Part shown: in pieces, positions 47,348-58,730 of the stretch
Position numbering within the stretch: the first letter of the stretch is position 1
How the letters are laid out: every line of letters starts with the position of its first letter
Assembly: GCA_030549335.1 (NCBI GenBank)
Contig: CM060195.1
Coordinates: 2,653,501 to 2,717,500, forward strand
DNA: 64,000 nt
Source of the DNA: Pontederia crassipes
Taxonomy: Eukaryota > Streptophyta > Magnoliopsida > Commelinales > Pontederiaceae
Direction of reading: 5' to 3'
The notes under the pieces: generated by a model
Told to the model about the DNA's origin: nothing
The model's database searches: none
What the model saw: only the letters and a program-made list of their open reading frames with translations
Position numbers and translations under genes: made by a program

Positions 47348-49079
47348 ATGGAAGACGGGTCGAAAAATGGAGGTTTGGTTGCGGGCTGGGGGGGCGCCAC
47401 CATCGTCGTCGGCCCTATGTACTGTGCTCCATACCTTGTCGACCTCACGTTCACCAAGAAGGCTCCCGGCGTGAAGAGCGGCGTCCTTGCAGTCGTAGGC
47501 GCTCATGGCAACGTCATGTACAAGGTCGAACGACGTCACTTAAACATGAGAGACAGGAAGCTCCTCTTGGATCCCTCCGACCGGCCAATATTGCTGGTGC
47601 AATCAGAGGTAAATTAACTTCCGCGTGCAGTTGGATTATATATTAATTGAACAAGTAGACCTAAGACGCCCATATTATCTATCTACTGTTACAATTTATT
47701 TCAAAGTTCAAGTCCAGCAGCATACATATTTTGTGCTTACTATTATTAAGATTGGGTATTCATGCAGCGCAAGACCTCGCGTGCAGTGTACGACGTCTTC
47801 CGAGGCGATAGCAGGGATGACAAGGACTTACTGTTCAAAATCAAGAAGGTTTCAGAGGTAGAGGTGCAGGTGTTCTTAGCTGCTAATGTCCAACAATATT
47901 ACTGCGATTTTAGAGTCTGGGGAGACATCAACAACGGAGCTGTTACAGTTTTTAGAGGATACTCAGCAGATATAGCAGCCAGGGTACTCCAACCCTTTTA
48001 GTAATCTCTAAGCTCTGATTTATTAGCAGTAACAGTTGTTATAATATTGATCTTTTAAATTTTATTTTAAAAAATGATTATTAGTACCTCAAATAAAGTT
48101 TTGACCGATTCAATAGAATCTAGTTGACAAAATGGTTGTCTGGTTTGAAAGCTACAATATCATGATGAATAAGAATAATCAATCTACAAAATTCGTCATT
48201 CTAAGATATTATTTTTATTTATTTCTTGACGAGGGGCAATTGACGTCTAAGCTTATCAATAACTCACTAAGTCGACTAAGGATGCGGACAATTAAAAGGC
48301 ACATGTTTATTTGGAGCTACTTACCTCAACTACTCAAAGCTCTGTCCGCCAACTCTGGTTGGTTCTAAAATATTATTCTTATTTAGTATTTATCTAAAGA
48401 GTTAATAATTTTGTACTTCAACGTTATGTTCTTAGATTAGAATAACCAATATTGCGGCCACAGCATTATTAGTAAACATATCGAAATGGAGGTAACAAAC
48501 CCTATGTGTCACACATAAAAGATGTTGAAGTTTTTACAATTAAAGTGAGATATTACTTTACGACGAAAAAAAATGCCTTAAACTTCTTGAAAAAAAAAAT
48601 AATTCAAACTATCTACTTCACTAGATATATTATTAATCAATTGTCAAATTAATTGTGAATTAAGAAATGACAAATACTACAAGTACTGATTCTTCACACA
48701 CACACACATATAAATGCAGATGAGCAACGAATGCAAGTTCAAAAGTGAAGAGAAAGACGAATCTGCATTTGGGGTGGCTGTGAGCCCCAACGTGGATTCC
48801 TGCTTCATAGCAGCTTTGTTTTCAGCTCTCCACGGAGTCGCTTCTGCTAAGATTGAAGGAGCTGATCGTGCTGAAACATACGATGACGGTCGTGCTGAGA
48901 CAGATGACGGTCGTGCTGAAACAGATGACGGTCGTAATGAAAGATACGGTAACGGTGATGGTTCTTTAATTGCTGCAGCGGTTGTCGAAGGGGCGACTAT
49001 AGGGGCGACTGAATCGGTGGTTGGGAAGTTGATGACAGCCGTGTCAGATTTCTTTGCATCTCTTGGCGATGAGATTTGA
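47348..49079 (+). CDS. LURP-one-related (LOR) family protein, three exons
   Basis: Predicted exons are 47348-47608, 47768-47983 and 48720-49079, giving 278 residues. All junctions are phase 0 with GT-AG borders (donors GTAAAT and GTACTC, acceptors ATGCAG and ATGCAG). Family hallmarks appear in order: a near N-terminal IVVGPMYCAPYLVDLTFTKK, then HGNVMYKVERR, LRDR-like MRDRKLLLD, VFRGDSRDDKDLLFKIKK, and near the end VSPNVDSCFIAAL (about 180-192). LOR proteins fold as tubby-like beta barrels; Arabidopsis LURP1 acts in defence against an oomycete, but the role of most members is unknown. Odd: most members end soon after the FIAAL segment, while this one adds about 85 residues with acidic repeats (about 208-233). 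A TATA box lies upstream. The frame is intact, so it may be active. Confidence 0.82.
48867..48950 (+). repeat. In-frame 21-bp tandem repeats in LOR exon 3
   Basis: Units CGTGCTGAAACATACGATGA (24-bp version, 48867), CGTGCTGAGACAGATGACGG (48891) and CGTGCTGAAACAGATGACGG (48912), plus a diverged fourth at 48933, encode RAETYDDG, RAETDDG, RAETDDG and RNERYGNG. The repeat keeps the frame open. It was probably made by slippage. Confidence 0.85.
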
Positions 49080-49269
49080 GTTCTATGGCTCTACTTATAG
49101 TTAATGAATGCAATACCATTTCCTCTACTATTTTCGATAATTCAGCTGTTATATGTGATTATATATGATAACCCTGTTTGATTAATTCTCTTCCTAGCTC
49201 GCCGATGGGGGCATTGAACGCCTCTTTCTCTATATTGCTTCAATCAATGCTAGCTTCACTAAAGGAAAA
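49080..49269. other. 3' flank of the LOR gene
   Basis: Short AT-rich flank. AATGAATGCAAT at about 49102 could act as a polyadenylation signal. Nothing else is recognised. Confidence 0.35.
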
Positions 49270-51174
49270 TGTGATCCTAAATCCGTCCCATGGCACGTGC
49301 CGCGAGCGGGTCAGAGCGGTGCCGCGTGCACAATTCGATTCTCAATTCATATTGCAGCAGAAAGCACTATCAAAACATCGATGAAGACTTATTAACATAA
49401 ATAATATTGCATAAGCGTATAATTAATAGAAGACAATCGATAAAGCTCAATATAATATAATGTAATTGGAAGTCTCAAATAACTATATCAAGTTGTTATA
49501 ATATAAAAGTAATAAAAATAAATGCACAATGTCCAACAAGGCCCATAACATCAAATGTGGCATAACCTAAAAGACATCATAAGCATATTTTCACAACATA
49601 ACTAGAGGTCCAACAATAATAAAATGTGACTCCAATCCATAAATCCAAAATCAATAGTTCATCAATATATATACAATAGTGGTAGCATAACTATTATGAG
49701 GTAAACTCCATAAAATGCAATATGGTGATATGACAACTTAATGTTCAATATAACACGATAAATTCAATTTCTAAGAACTCGATCAGTATGACACAAAGTC
49801 CAATAAGTACATGACTCAAAACTTAACAAAATACATCCACAATCCAAAGTCCATTACTATAAATACTATAAAAATAGAAGATAGTAGTATAAAAGTACAC
49901 CATGACCATAACGATAACTGGACTCTATGGCCACCATGTGCGTCATCACGAGCATGTCACTGACCCTAATCTTTCTTGCAAACCTGCACAAACTCGGATG
50001 TAGGGAGGTCCACCTTCCATTAATTATATGTAAAGGACATAAATAAAATAAAATAATAAACAATGATCCAAAAGAAAATAATCCAATAATTTCACATCAA
50101 CACTACAAGAAAATTGGCGTATAGCGATGCAAATTAGCGTCTCAAATTATGGTAACGCTAAATCAACGCCAAGAGCGTCACTATAATGTCGAAGTTGAGT
50201 CACAGGGACACAATGCTAACTGCCTCCCAATAGAGTCACATTAGCGTCGCTTTAGCATTTACATGATGTCGACACTACATACGACGCCATGGAGACGCTA
50301 CGTCGCTGGTATTATTGTGCGCGAGAAAGGGGAAATGCATGGCAGATCGTAGCGTTATAGTAGCATCAACGATTGTCGACGCTAAACTAACGTCACATCA
50401 CATGCGATGCTATGTCGACGCTAATGACAAAGTCGATGTGGACGCCGACCAATTGCATTGTTGTGGTGTCGAGAAATGCGATGCCACTTGGTATCTCAAA
50501 AGTCGCGACGCTATGTAGACGCTAAGTTGATGCTACTTGAGTTAAATATTCCTAAATAAATATATATACATTACTTACATATGTATTCGTATACTTACCT
50601 ACACATGTATTCTACATTATATGTGTGACGTATAAATTCGTATAGTATATATTAGTTCAATTATGTATTACCTACATATATAATTAAATTCCTATATCAT
50701 ATGTTACATATATGCATGATAGTTAAGTTATTTTTATAGTCTTAATCATGGAATTTATGAGGGCTGAATTAGGTGACATAATCTAGTGATGGCGTTGATA
50801 TATTGTTCCAATATGTATATATTACTATATGTTAGCTACATTATATGCATTACCTACATATGTATTCCTATATCATATATTACATGTATATATATATATG
50901 GAAAAATTATTTATATATTCATAATCATGGAATTATTAGGGTTAAACTAAGTGACATGACTTAATTAGCACCACACTATATATAAACGAAATGACGTTGA
51001 AATAGTGTTGCAATATCCCAAAGTAACGTCACATTAGCGACGCAAATTGTTGCATCGCTAAATAGAGTCACAATTGCGTCAATTTAGCGCCTCGCCTTTT
51101 TAGCGTCGCAATCTTGAGATGTTGTTTTGGCTCTAAGCAGATGTAGATTTATTAGGCAGGACGTAGCGTCGAAT

Positions 51175-52379
51175 TAGAGACGCATTGTCGCATGGCTAAT
51201 TTAGTTGGTCGACTTCCTTTTATTTGTTCCCACTTAATTAAACATATATACATATAGATATACATATATATATATATATAGACTTATAGCTTTATATACA
51301 TATACATGAATAAATTATATATGCATTCCACAAATTGTAAGGTGTGGGAAGGGAACAAAATGGCTGGAATGGGGCAAAAGTTTTGGTATTCAGCGTTGTC
51401 TTAGTGTTGAAATAGAGACACAATGTGATCAGACGCTATTTTAAATAGATTATAAGTGGCGACACTTTAGCACCTAGTTAACATCGTAGTAGTTGGCGTC
51501 ACATTAGCATCACAGTAGAGACGACACACTAAGCAGAAGTTTATTCCCACCTTAGCGTCTCATCGGCGTTGCATCGCTTAGAGACGCATTGTCGCATGGC
51601 TAATTTAGTTGGTCGACTTCCTTTTATTTGTTCCCACTTAATTAAACATATATACATATAGATATAAATATATATATATATAGACTTATAGCTTTATATA
51701 CATATACATGAATAAATTATATATGCATTCCACAAATTGTAAGGTGTGGGAAGGGAACAAAATGGCTGGAATGGGGCAAAAGTTTTGGTATTTAGCGTCG
51801 TCTTAGTGTTGAAATAGAGACACAATGTGATCAGACGCTATTTTAAATAGATTATAAGTGGCGACACTTTAGCGCCTAGTTAATATCGCAGTAGTTGGTG
51901 TCACATTAGCATCACAGTAGAGACGACACACTAAGCAGAAATTTATCCCCACCTTAGCGTCTATCGGCATTGCATCGCTTAGAGACGCATTGTCCGCATG
52001 GCTAATTTAGTTGGTCGACTTCCTTTTATTTGTTCCCACTAAATTAAACATATATACATATAAATACATATATATATAGACTTATAGTTTTATATACATA
52101 TACATGAATAAATTATATATGCATTCCACAAATTGTAAGGTGTGGGAAGGGAACAAAATGGCTGGAATGGGGCAAAAGTTTTGGTATTTAGCGTCGTCTT
52201 AGTGTTAAAATAGAGACACAATGTGATCAGACGCTATTTTAAATATATTATAAGTGGCAACACTTTAGCGCCTAGTTAACATCTTAGTAGTTGGCGTTAC
52301 ATTAGCATCACAGGAGAGACGACACACTAAGCAGAAGTTTATCCCCACCTTAGCATCTCATCGGCGTTGCATCGCTCAG
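51175..52379. repeat. Three tandem copies of a ~402-bp unit inside the CACTA element
   Basis: The text TAGAGACGCATTG begins units at 51175, 51579 and 51980 (spacing 404 and 401). Each holds GGTCGACTTCCTTTTATTTG, an AT-rich CATATATA stretch, GGTGTGGGAAGGGAAC and several GACGCTA motifs. The copies are close to identical. Confidence 0.95.
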
Positions 52380-52386
52380 CACCAAC

Positions 52387-52387
<1 letters not shown>

Positions 52388-52427
<40 letters not shown>
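52388..52427. repeat. (TA)n microsatellite
   Basis: Twenty TA units lie just after the third tandem repeat and before the nested hAT element. Confidence 0.95.
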
Positions 52428-52431
<4 letters not shown>

Positions 52432-52495
52432 CATATAATAGAAACTTAGAATATAGATAACCTATTGGAATATAAACCTATAACATAATATGAAC

Positions 52496-53868
52496 TAGGG
52501 ATGGCAACCGCCGCTGTTCGGGGCGGGGGACACCACCCCCGCCCCGACCCCGACAATCCGCCTCCGCCCCCGACCCCGCCCCAAATCCCCGGTTTGGGGG
52601 AAATTTTAACCCCCGCCCCGATCCCTGCGGGGCCCCGAATCCCCGCGGGGAATCCGAATCCCCGCGGAGGGGGGCGAGAGCGGCGGCGGGGGCGAGAGAA
52701 CGACGGCGAAAAGGGGCGAGAGAGCACGGCGGCGGGCAAGAGCGCGGTGGAGGCAGGGCGAGAGAGCGGCCACAGCGGGCGAGAGCACGGCCGCGGCGGG
52801 CGAGGGCACGACGGCGGCGGGCGAGGGCACGACGGCGGCGGGCGAGGGCACGGCAGCGGCGGGCGAGAGCAAGGCGGTGGGGGCGAGAGCGGCGGCGGTC
52901 GAGAGCAGCGACGGGTCAAGAGACCAGCGGAGGGGGTGAGAGAGAGCCGGCGGGTGCGAGAGAGCGGCAGATCCGTGCCGATCTGGCCGTATCCGCGTCG
53001 GATGCAGCCGATCTCGGAGGCGGACGAAGAAGAAGAAGAGAGAGAGGAGGAGGATCTCGGATGCGGCTGATCTCGAATGCGACCGATCTCTTCTTTGATG
53101 GCCGGCGAAAAGGGGCAAGAGAGCACGGCGGCGGGCAAGAGCGCGGTGGAGGCAGGCGAGAGAACGGCCGCGGCGGGCGAGGGCACAATGGCGGCGGGCG
53201 AGAGCATGGCGGTGGGGGCGAGAGCGGCGGCGATCGAGAGCGGCGGCGGGTCAAGAGACCGGCGGAGGGGGTGAGAGAGAGCCGGATCCGTGCGGATCTG
53301 GCCGGATCCGTGCGGATCTGGCCGGATCCGAAGAAGAGAGAGAGAGAGAGGAGGGGGCGACTATGCGGACGAAGAAGAGAGGAAGAGAGAGAGAGAGGAG
53401 GGGGTGAGAGAGAGCCGGATCCGTGCGGATCTGGCCAGATCTGGCCGGATCCGTGCGGATCTGGCCGGATCCGAAGAAGAGAGAGAGAGAGGAGGGGGCG
53501 ACTGCGCGGACGAAGAAGAGAGGAAGAGATAGAGAGGAGGGGGCGACTGCGCGGACGAAGAAGAGAGGAAGAGAGAGAGAGAGGAGGGGGCGACTGCGCG
53601 AACGAAGAAGAGAGGAAGAGAGAGAGAGAGGAGGGGGCGACTACGCGGACGAAGAAGAGAGGAAGAGAGAGAGAGGAGGGAAAAAAGTCGGGGAATCGGG
53701 GCCCCGACGGGGCGGGGGGAACTACCTCCGCCCCGATCCCCGAAAGAGGGGGCGGGGGCAGTTTGGCCCCCATCCCCGCCCCCGCGGGGAAAAAATTCCC
53801 CGAAGATGGGGCCCCGAATGGGGAATCCCCGCGGGGCCCCGCAGGGGTGGGGAATATTGCCACCCCTA
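52496..53868. mobile_element. GC-rich non-autonomous hAT element nested in the CACTA
   Basis: The 12-bp ends TAGGGATGGCAA and TTGCCACCCCTA are inverted repeats with one mismatch, and a perfect 8-bp duplication ATATGAAC flanks them (52488-52495 and 53869-53876), as expected for hAT. The 1,373-bp body is extremely GC-rich amid AT-rich DNA. It comprises CCCCGCGGGG palindromes near both ends, GGCGGGCGAGAGC minisatellite (52680-53260), GGATCCGTGCGGATCTGGCC repeats (53280-53470) and GAAGAAGAGAGGAAGAGAG arrays (53340-53690). Long open frames on both strands are Arg/Gly/Glu- or Pro/Ser-rich artefacts of these repeats. No transposase is present. Confidence 0.93.
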
Positions 53869-54119
53869 ATATGAACAAAATAATATAAAACTATTTGAAT
53901 ATAAGTTAATAAAAAAATCAATAATACTAGCGTCACTCTAGCGTCGACTTAGCACTGACAGTTATTTGTCGCTAATAGAGTCACTTGGGCGTCTACGGCA
54001 TCGCATTTAAGTTTATATCTTTTAATTTATTTGTGGGCGCCATGTTAGCATTGAAGTAGCGTCGCATTTTGTCATGGCGCTAAAAAGTTACCTTAAATCC
54101 CTAACTTCTTCCTTAATTA

Positions 54120-54800
54120 TTTACTACGCGTCCACGACCATGCCACCGCGTGACCGCGATCGTGCCACCATGACGCCGATAATCAACTGCGACTGTGACG
54201 CCGCCCTCCTCTCGTGCCGTGCTCCAACGCCCTACCGGATGCCACCCTCCTCCAACTCCTCTGCTACCCTCCTGTGACCCTACCGGCCTCCTCCGACACC
54301 GTCATCCCCGCCTTCTCCGATGCTGTCGTCCGCCCTCCTCCGACCCTGCATCCTCCGACCCAGCCCTCCCCACTTGCTCCGATACCGTCGTCCGCCCTAC
54401 TCCTCCCAACCCCACCCTCCCGTCACCTTCGACGCGTCGTCTGCCCTGCGTCAGCTTCCTCAGCCCAACCACCCGACCCCGCCTCCTCCGACCCCCTCCC
54501 CACCTCCTCTGACATCGTCATCCACCCTCAACGCCTCCTCTGACGCCCTCGTCCGCCGTCGTCCAGCCTCGTTCGACCTACTTTCGCCCGACTTGCTCCG
54601 TCGCCGCCATCCTACTGCTCTGGCAGACGCCCAGCTGCTTCGACCAACGTGCTTCCACCCGACTTGCTCCACCGCGCCCTGCACTTGCTCCGCGGCCGCA
54701 AGCCGCCTTCGCTTGCTCCTCCGCTATGACCCTACAACTCCGGCATCCGCTCTGCCGCCCTACTCCGACAATCGCCACTCTGCTTCCGCCGCCGGTCGTA
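54120..54800. other. GC-rich block in the CACTA element, possible captured sequence
   Basis: This block is rich in CTCCGACNCCGTCGTCC-like repeats and has long open frames in two plus-strand frames (54195-54543 and 54320-54838), both Pro/Ser/Thr-rich. It changes abruptly to AT-rich DNA just after CGCCGGTCGTAAGTCC (54790-54805), which resembles an exon-donor junction. It could be a leader exon of the element or captured host DNA. No protein family was recognised. Confidence 0.35.
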
Positions 54801-54838
54801 AGTCCCCGCTTCCTCTTCTTAAATTTTCAGATGCCTAA

Positions 54839-56010
54839 TTTACTGAATTTCTTTACTGAATTGGAGAGATTAGTTTCTTTATTGAATTTAAACATTAGAT
54901 ATTTGCAGTGACTTTTGACTAGCCGCCATATTCTTGCCGCTCTCCTTCGATTGATATAGTGAGTCCCGATTTTAATGTTTTTTCATAAATATTTAGTTTC
55001 ATTACTCAATGTATTGTGAATGTTATGTAGATGTATAGTTCAATCATGCTATATGTTCATCTTGTTTAATCTTTAGTATTGTTATGATTGCAATATAGAT
55101 GTTGTAATGCCTAAAAAATGTAAATTAGGTTGAATGACACGAAATTAGGTTGTTGTAATGCCTCATTAATTGTTGTAATACATAGTTAATTGTTGTAAAG
55201 ACTAGTTAATTGCTGTAATGGCATATGCTTTAATACTACCTTATGCAAAACCATAACTAACTGTCCACTAGAGAAATGATATTTAAAAGATAATCCTTAT
55301 ACTAGGAATTAAGGAAATTTAAAAAATGATACTTAATCCTTGTGTTGTAATGATATTTTTGTGGTCATATTCTCATAAAATTTACTAAGAATGGAGATCC
55401 ACATTCTTGGCAAATATCATGAGCATATGATAATGAATACAATTATGAATACGAAGATCTTATACTTCAAACATGTGATTTTGGACTTATAATGAATACA
55501 ATTATGAATACGAAGATCTTATACTTAAAATATGTGATTTTGGACTTCATAACTCCAAAATCACATGTTTCAAGTACAAGAATTTATTGACATATGGCTT
55601 AATGTTGCTCCGAGCTCATCCGCTGCACTAGTTATCGCAGTAGATATCTCATGAGGTATCGCAGCATTTGGCTCCTTTCTTTCAGGCGATTCAGACGATG
55701 ATCCAGCCGCAGAATCAATCCTCACGAGGCCAAGGACCGAGCACGTCAAGAACAAATGTCTGGAATGACGATAACAACTCCCAAACTTAGGATAGAAACT
55801 TTTGCATGATATTAGATATACTTTTGTTAGTTCAGATTACTAGTTATACATTTGTTATTAGATATACGCGCAGTGGTTATACTTTTGTTAGTTCAGTTTA
55901 TTAGTTTTCATATTGTTATCTTTGATATGATGCCAATGATAAATGATGAATGCATTTATATGCAGTGTATAATTGTATGATGTGAGAAGGGAAGAAAATA
56001 TGGATGTAAT
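54839..56010. other. AT-rich interior of the CACTA element
   Basis: No coding region was recognised. A 60-bp direct duplication lies at 55430-55489 and 55490-55549 (text ATAATGAATACAATTATGAA). Subterminal TAGCGTC motifs begin again at about 56020. Confidence 0.6.
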
Positions 56011-57735
56011 GGGGCAAAATTATCTAAAATTAGCGTCTCTTTAGCGTTTCAATGGAGACGCATGCATTGTCGATGCCATTTTAAATATATCGTCATTAGC
56101 GTCACCTTAGCGTCAACATGTTTAGTGTCGCATTAGCGTTGCTGTCGAGAACCCATTAAAACATATCATTGGCGCCACAATAGCTTCTAACTAGCATCGA
56201 CTTAGGTATAACTGTAGCGTCACGTGAGCGTCAAATAGCGTCGCATGTTTCTGTGCCACTTTAGTGTAGCTTTAGCGACGCAACTCAACTTCTCACAATG
56301 ACACTTTTCGCATCATCTTAACGTCGTCGAGTGTTGACACTAATTGTGTCACCTTTGGATTTGGCACTATTGCTACGCTAATAGATACCAATTCTAGGCG
56401 TCACATATTATCCACGCTATTATTTTCAGCCACGCATTAGCGCTGCAATAGCGTCTCAGAGCCTGTGTCGCTATTTGACTACTTTCTTGTAGTGATACGA
56501 TCATAATATAAAGCATCATATATATATAAGTCGATCAATGAAGGAACAATTAAATAATAAGGGACAATATGTCATATTTCATGATTCACAATCATTTTTA
56601 ATGAGAACAATAGCATTATTTCTTTTTTAATGCCCAATTCAATTCCATTGATGGCTTGGAATACTGACATATGACAATATAAGTGCCCCAATTAATGATA
56701 GTTCTGATATATTCAAGTCACACAATCCAACACAATGGAAGTTAGCCTTTTAACTTCTGATTCATAAGCAAACATTAAACAATTAATATTTAGTGAGCTA
56801 TTTAAGTCATTTTGGCACTTGGTTTGCCTCGATACCGTAGCTAAGAGGGGCGCACTCGTACCCATACAATAAAATACGACAAAGGCCAAGCATCCATCAA
56901 TTGGTTCATGATTTTAACTCTACAACTTAGCATGCATAGTCTGGAGTCTAGGTGCATTAATCAATAGAGTGTACAATCATATCATGGCATTCATTCAATC
57001 ACAAGACAAGAAGAATTAACTTGCAATATCATTAAGGCATGCATAACATAGTTACTTATATCACTAAGGCACAATTAGGCATAACCAGAATAAATGTGTG
57101 ACAATAGTTCAATAATCATGTTACAAATAAGGACAAATCATCACTTAATCAAATAATAGTCACATTTATTAGCTTATTGACTGATACTATTTGTATCATA
57201 TCGCAACGGTGCGGCTATGGCTCAATCGTAGTCCGCTAGCAGCGCATTCCTTTTCTAAAATTGTGCATTACTATTTAAATGAAAAGAATACTAGTTAAAT
57301 GATAAGAATACAACTTGCCAATATTTTTGAAGTATTACGCTGTGATTTAAATGACTGTGCTATGATTTAGATAACTAGGATATGGATTGCTTGTATTTTA
57401 GAACAGATGAAAAACATGTTCTACCATGATTTTCTTCTCACAACCTCAATACAATCCATTTTTTCATCAAGTGGTGTTTACATGATATAATATCTAGTAG
57501 AACTACCCATAGTTTGAGGGCATACACATGCTTAAGATCTATGATATAAAGATAAAAAGATATGTCAAGAATCAATCCAATTATTATGACTTAAAGCATT
57601 CCATAGCAATGCCATAAACATTATCAACATGAATCCATTATCCGCAAAATGATCCATTCAACAACCTTGGACTAAGAATCAAACAAAACCCAAAATCCAA
57701 GTGTGATTTCAATGAGGAAAAATGATTCACCTAAT

Positions 57736-58730
57736 TGTTGAATCCTATGTTTTGATGATAACAAATTAAAATGGATATAAAAGTTACTAATCTATGGTTA
57801 AGTGGTGATAATGCAGATGTAGGATTGATAAGAAAGATTCGCAGAAGAAATCGCCAAATTAAAAGTGGAAGAAAATTTTTTTCAACACAGCCGATCGACT
57901 CATTGGTCGACCGACCATGGCACCGGTCGATTGATATTCAGTGGAAGGAAAGACGAGATTATACCAGTCGACGTCGAGACTATACCGATCGATATATCGG
58001 TCGACGTAGAGACATTACCGATCGATGTATCAGTCAAAGGACCGGTCGACCGAACAGCGTCAAAATGTAGGAAATGAGACAACGGTCACATAGACCGGTC
58101 GACCGGCCCATCCCAGCGGTCGACCGACCTCTCGGTCAAATGAATATTAACGGCTATTATTTTGAGGAGAAAAATGTGGAAGACTTTTTGAACGAATTCT
58201 CACCTCTAGGAGCCTATAAAAGAAGTGTCAAAGCTTGAAGGAAAATCATCTAAGCAAGCAAGAACATCCTGGAGCTCCTCTCAAAATTTTGAGCATAAAA
58301 TTGCAAGTTTCTTCCCTTTTCTTTTCTTAGTCTTGAGTGTGAGAAAGATTTTGTAAAAGAAAAGAGTTAGAGGGAACATTTACTTTCTGATCTAGTAAGA
58401 TTGAGAGCTCCTTGTATAAGAGGTGTGTCTTGCTTCTTGAGCGGAGAAGAAAGCTTGATTGTGTAAAGAGGGTTGTTCTCGAAAAGAGAAAGATAGTAAA
58501 TCTCCGGCGATTTCGAAGTCGAGAAGTCGGAGCGGGAATGTAGGTCAAAGAGTTGAGGTTAAACCTCGTCATCATATTGTGTCTCCTTGTGTTTGTTCTT
58601 TACCTTTCATTTATGTCTTATCTTTATTTGCTTGTGATCATTTTATTGATTTTTCCGAAAGTGAATTTTTGAGAAGTTTTTTAAACACCAATTCACCCCC
58701 CCCCCCCCCCCCGGTGCTTTTAATCCTACA
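57736..58730 (+). mobile_element. Solo LTR of the gag-only copia-type family
   Basis: It starts TGTTGAATCCTATG and ends TTTAATCCTACA, with near-matching flanks CTAAT (57731-57735) and CCAAT (58731-58735). It shares with the other LTRs of the family the cluster of GGTCGACCGACC palindromes (57890-58135), the CTATAAAAG-type TATA text near 58213, and the CACCAATTCA plus C-tract near its end (17 C at 58696-58712). No internal region is present. It is diverged from the other copies and so probably a subfamily. Confidence 0.8.

Larger units (their letters stand above)
50101..56494. mobile_element. Non-autonomous CACTA (En/Spm) element, 6.4 kb
   Basis: It starts CACTACAAGAAAATTGGCG and ends TTTCTTGTAGTG, inverted repeats of about 12 bp. 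Both subterminal regions are crowded with short TAGCGTC/GACGCTA motifs in both orientations, the usual transposase-binding layout of this superfamily. No TNP1/TNP2 transposase was recognised, so it is non-autonomous. Inside are three 0.4 kb tandem repeats, a nested hAT element, a GC-rich block and a 60-bp duplication. No exact 3-bp target duplication was found (CAA on the left, ATA on the right), so either one flank has changed or a border is off by a base. Confidence 0.85.

Noticed and set aside
48132-48368. Separate small gene between LOR exons
   Set aside because: It lies within the predicted 736-bp second intron, is AT-rich and shows no recognisable domain.
51175-52379. CRISPR-like or centromeric satellite array
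   Set aside because: Only three units of about 400 bp inside a CACTA element in a plant genome; no short direct repeats with unique spacers.
52446-53888. Long open frames of 170-320 codons on both strands as protein genes
   Set aside because: They lie wholly inside a GC-rich hAT element made of short repeats; products are Arg/Gly/Glu- or Pro/Ser-rich without domains, and opposite strands are open at once.
54195-54838. Proline-rich frames as a host gene
   Set aside because: Two overlapping frames are equally open and low in complexity, with no recognised domain; kept only as a possible captured block.
57771-58082. Overlapping frames on both strands in the solo LTR
   Set aside because: The GGTCGACC palindromes read open in both directions; the region is an LTR.
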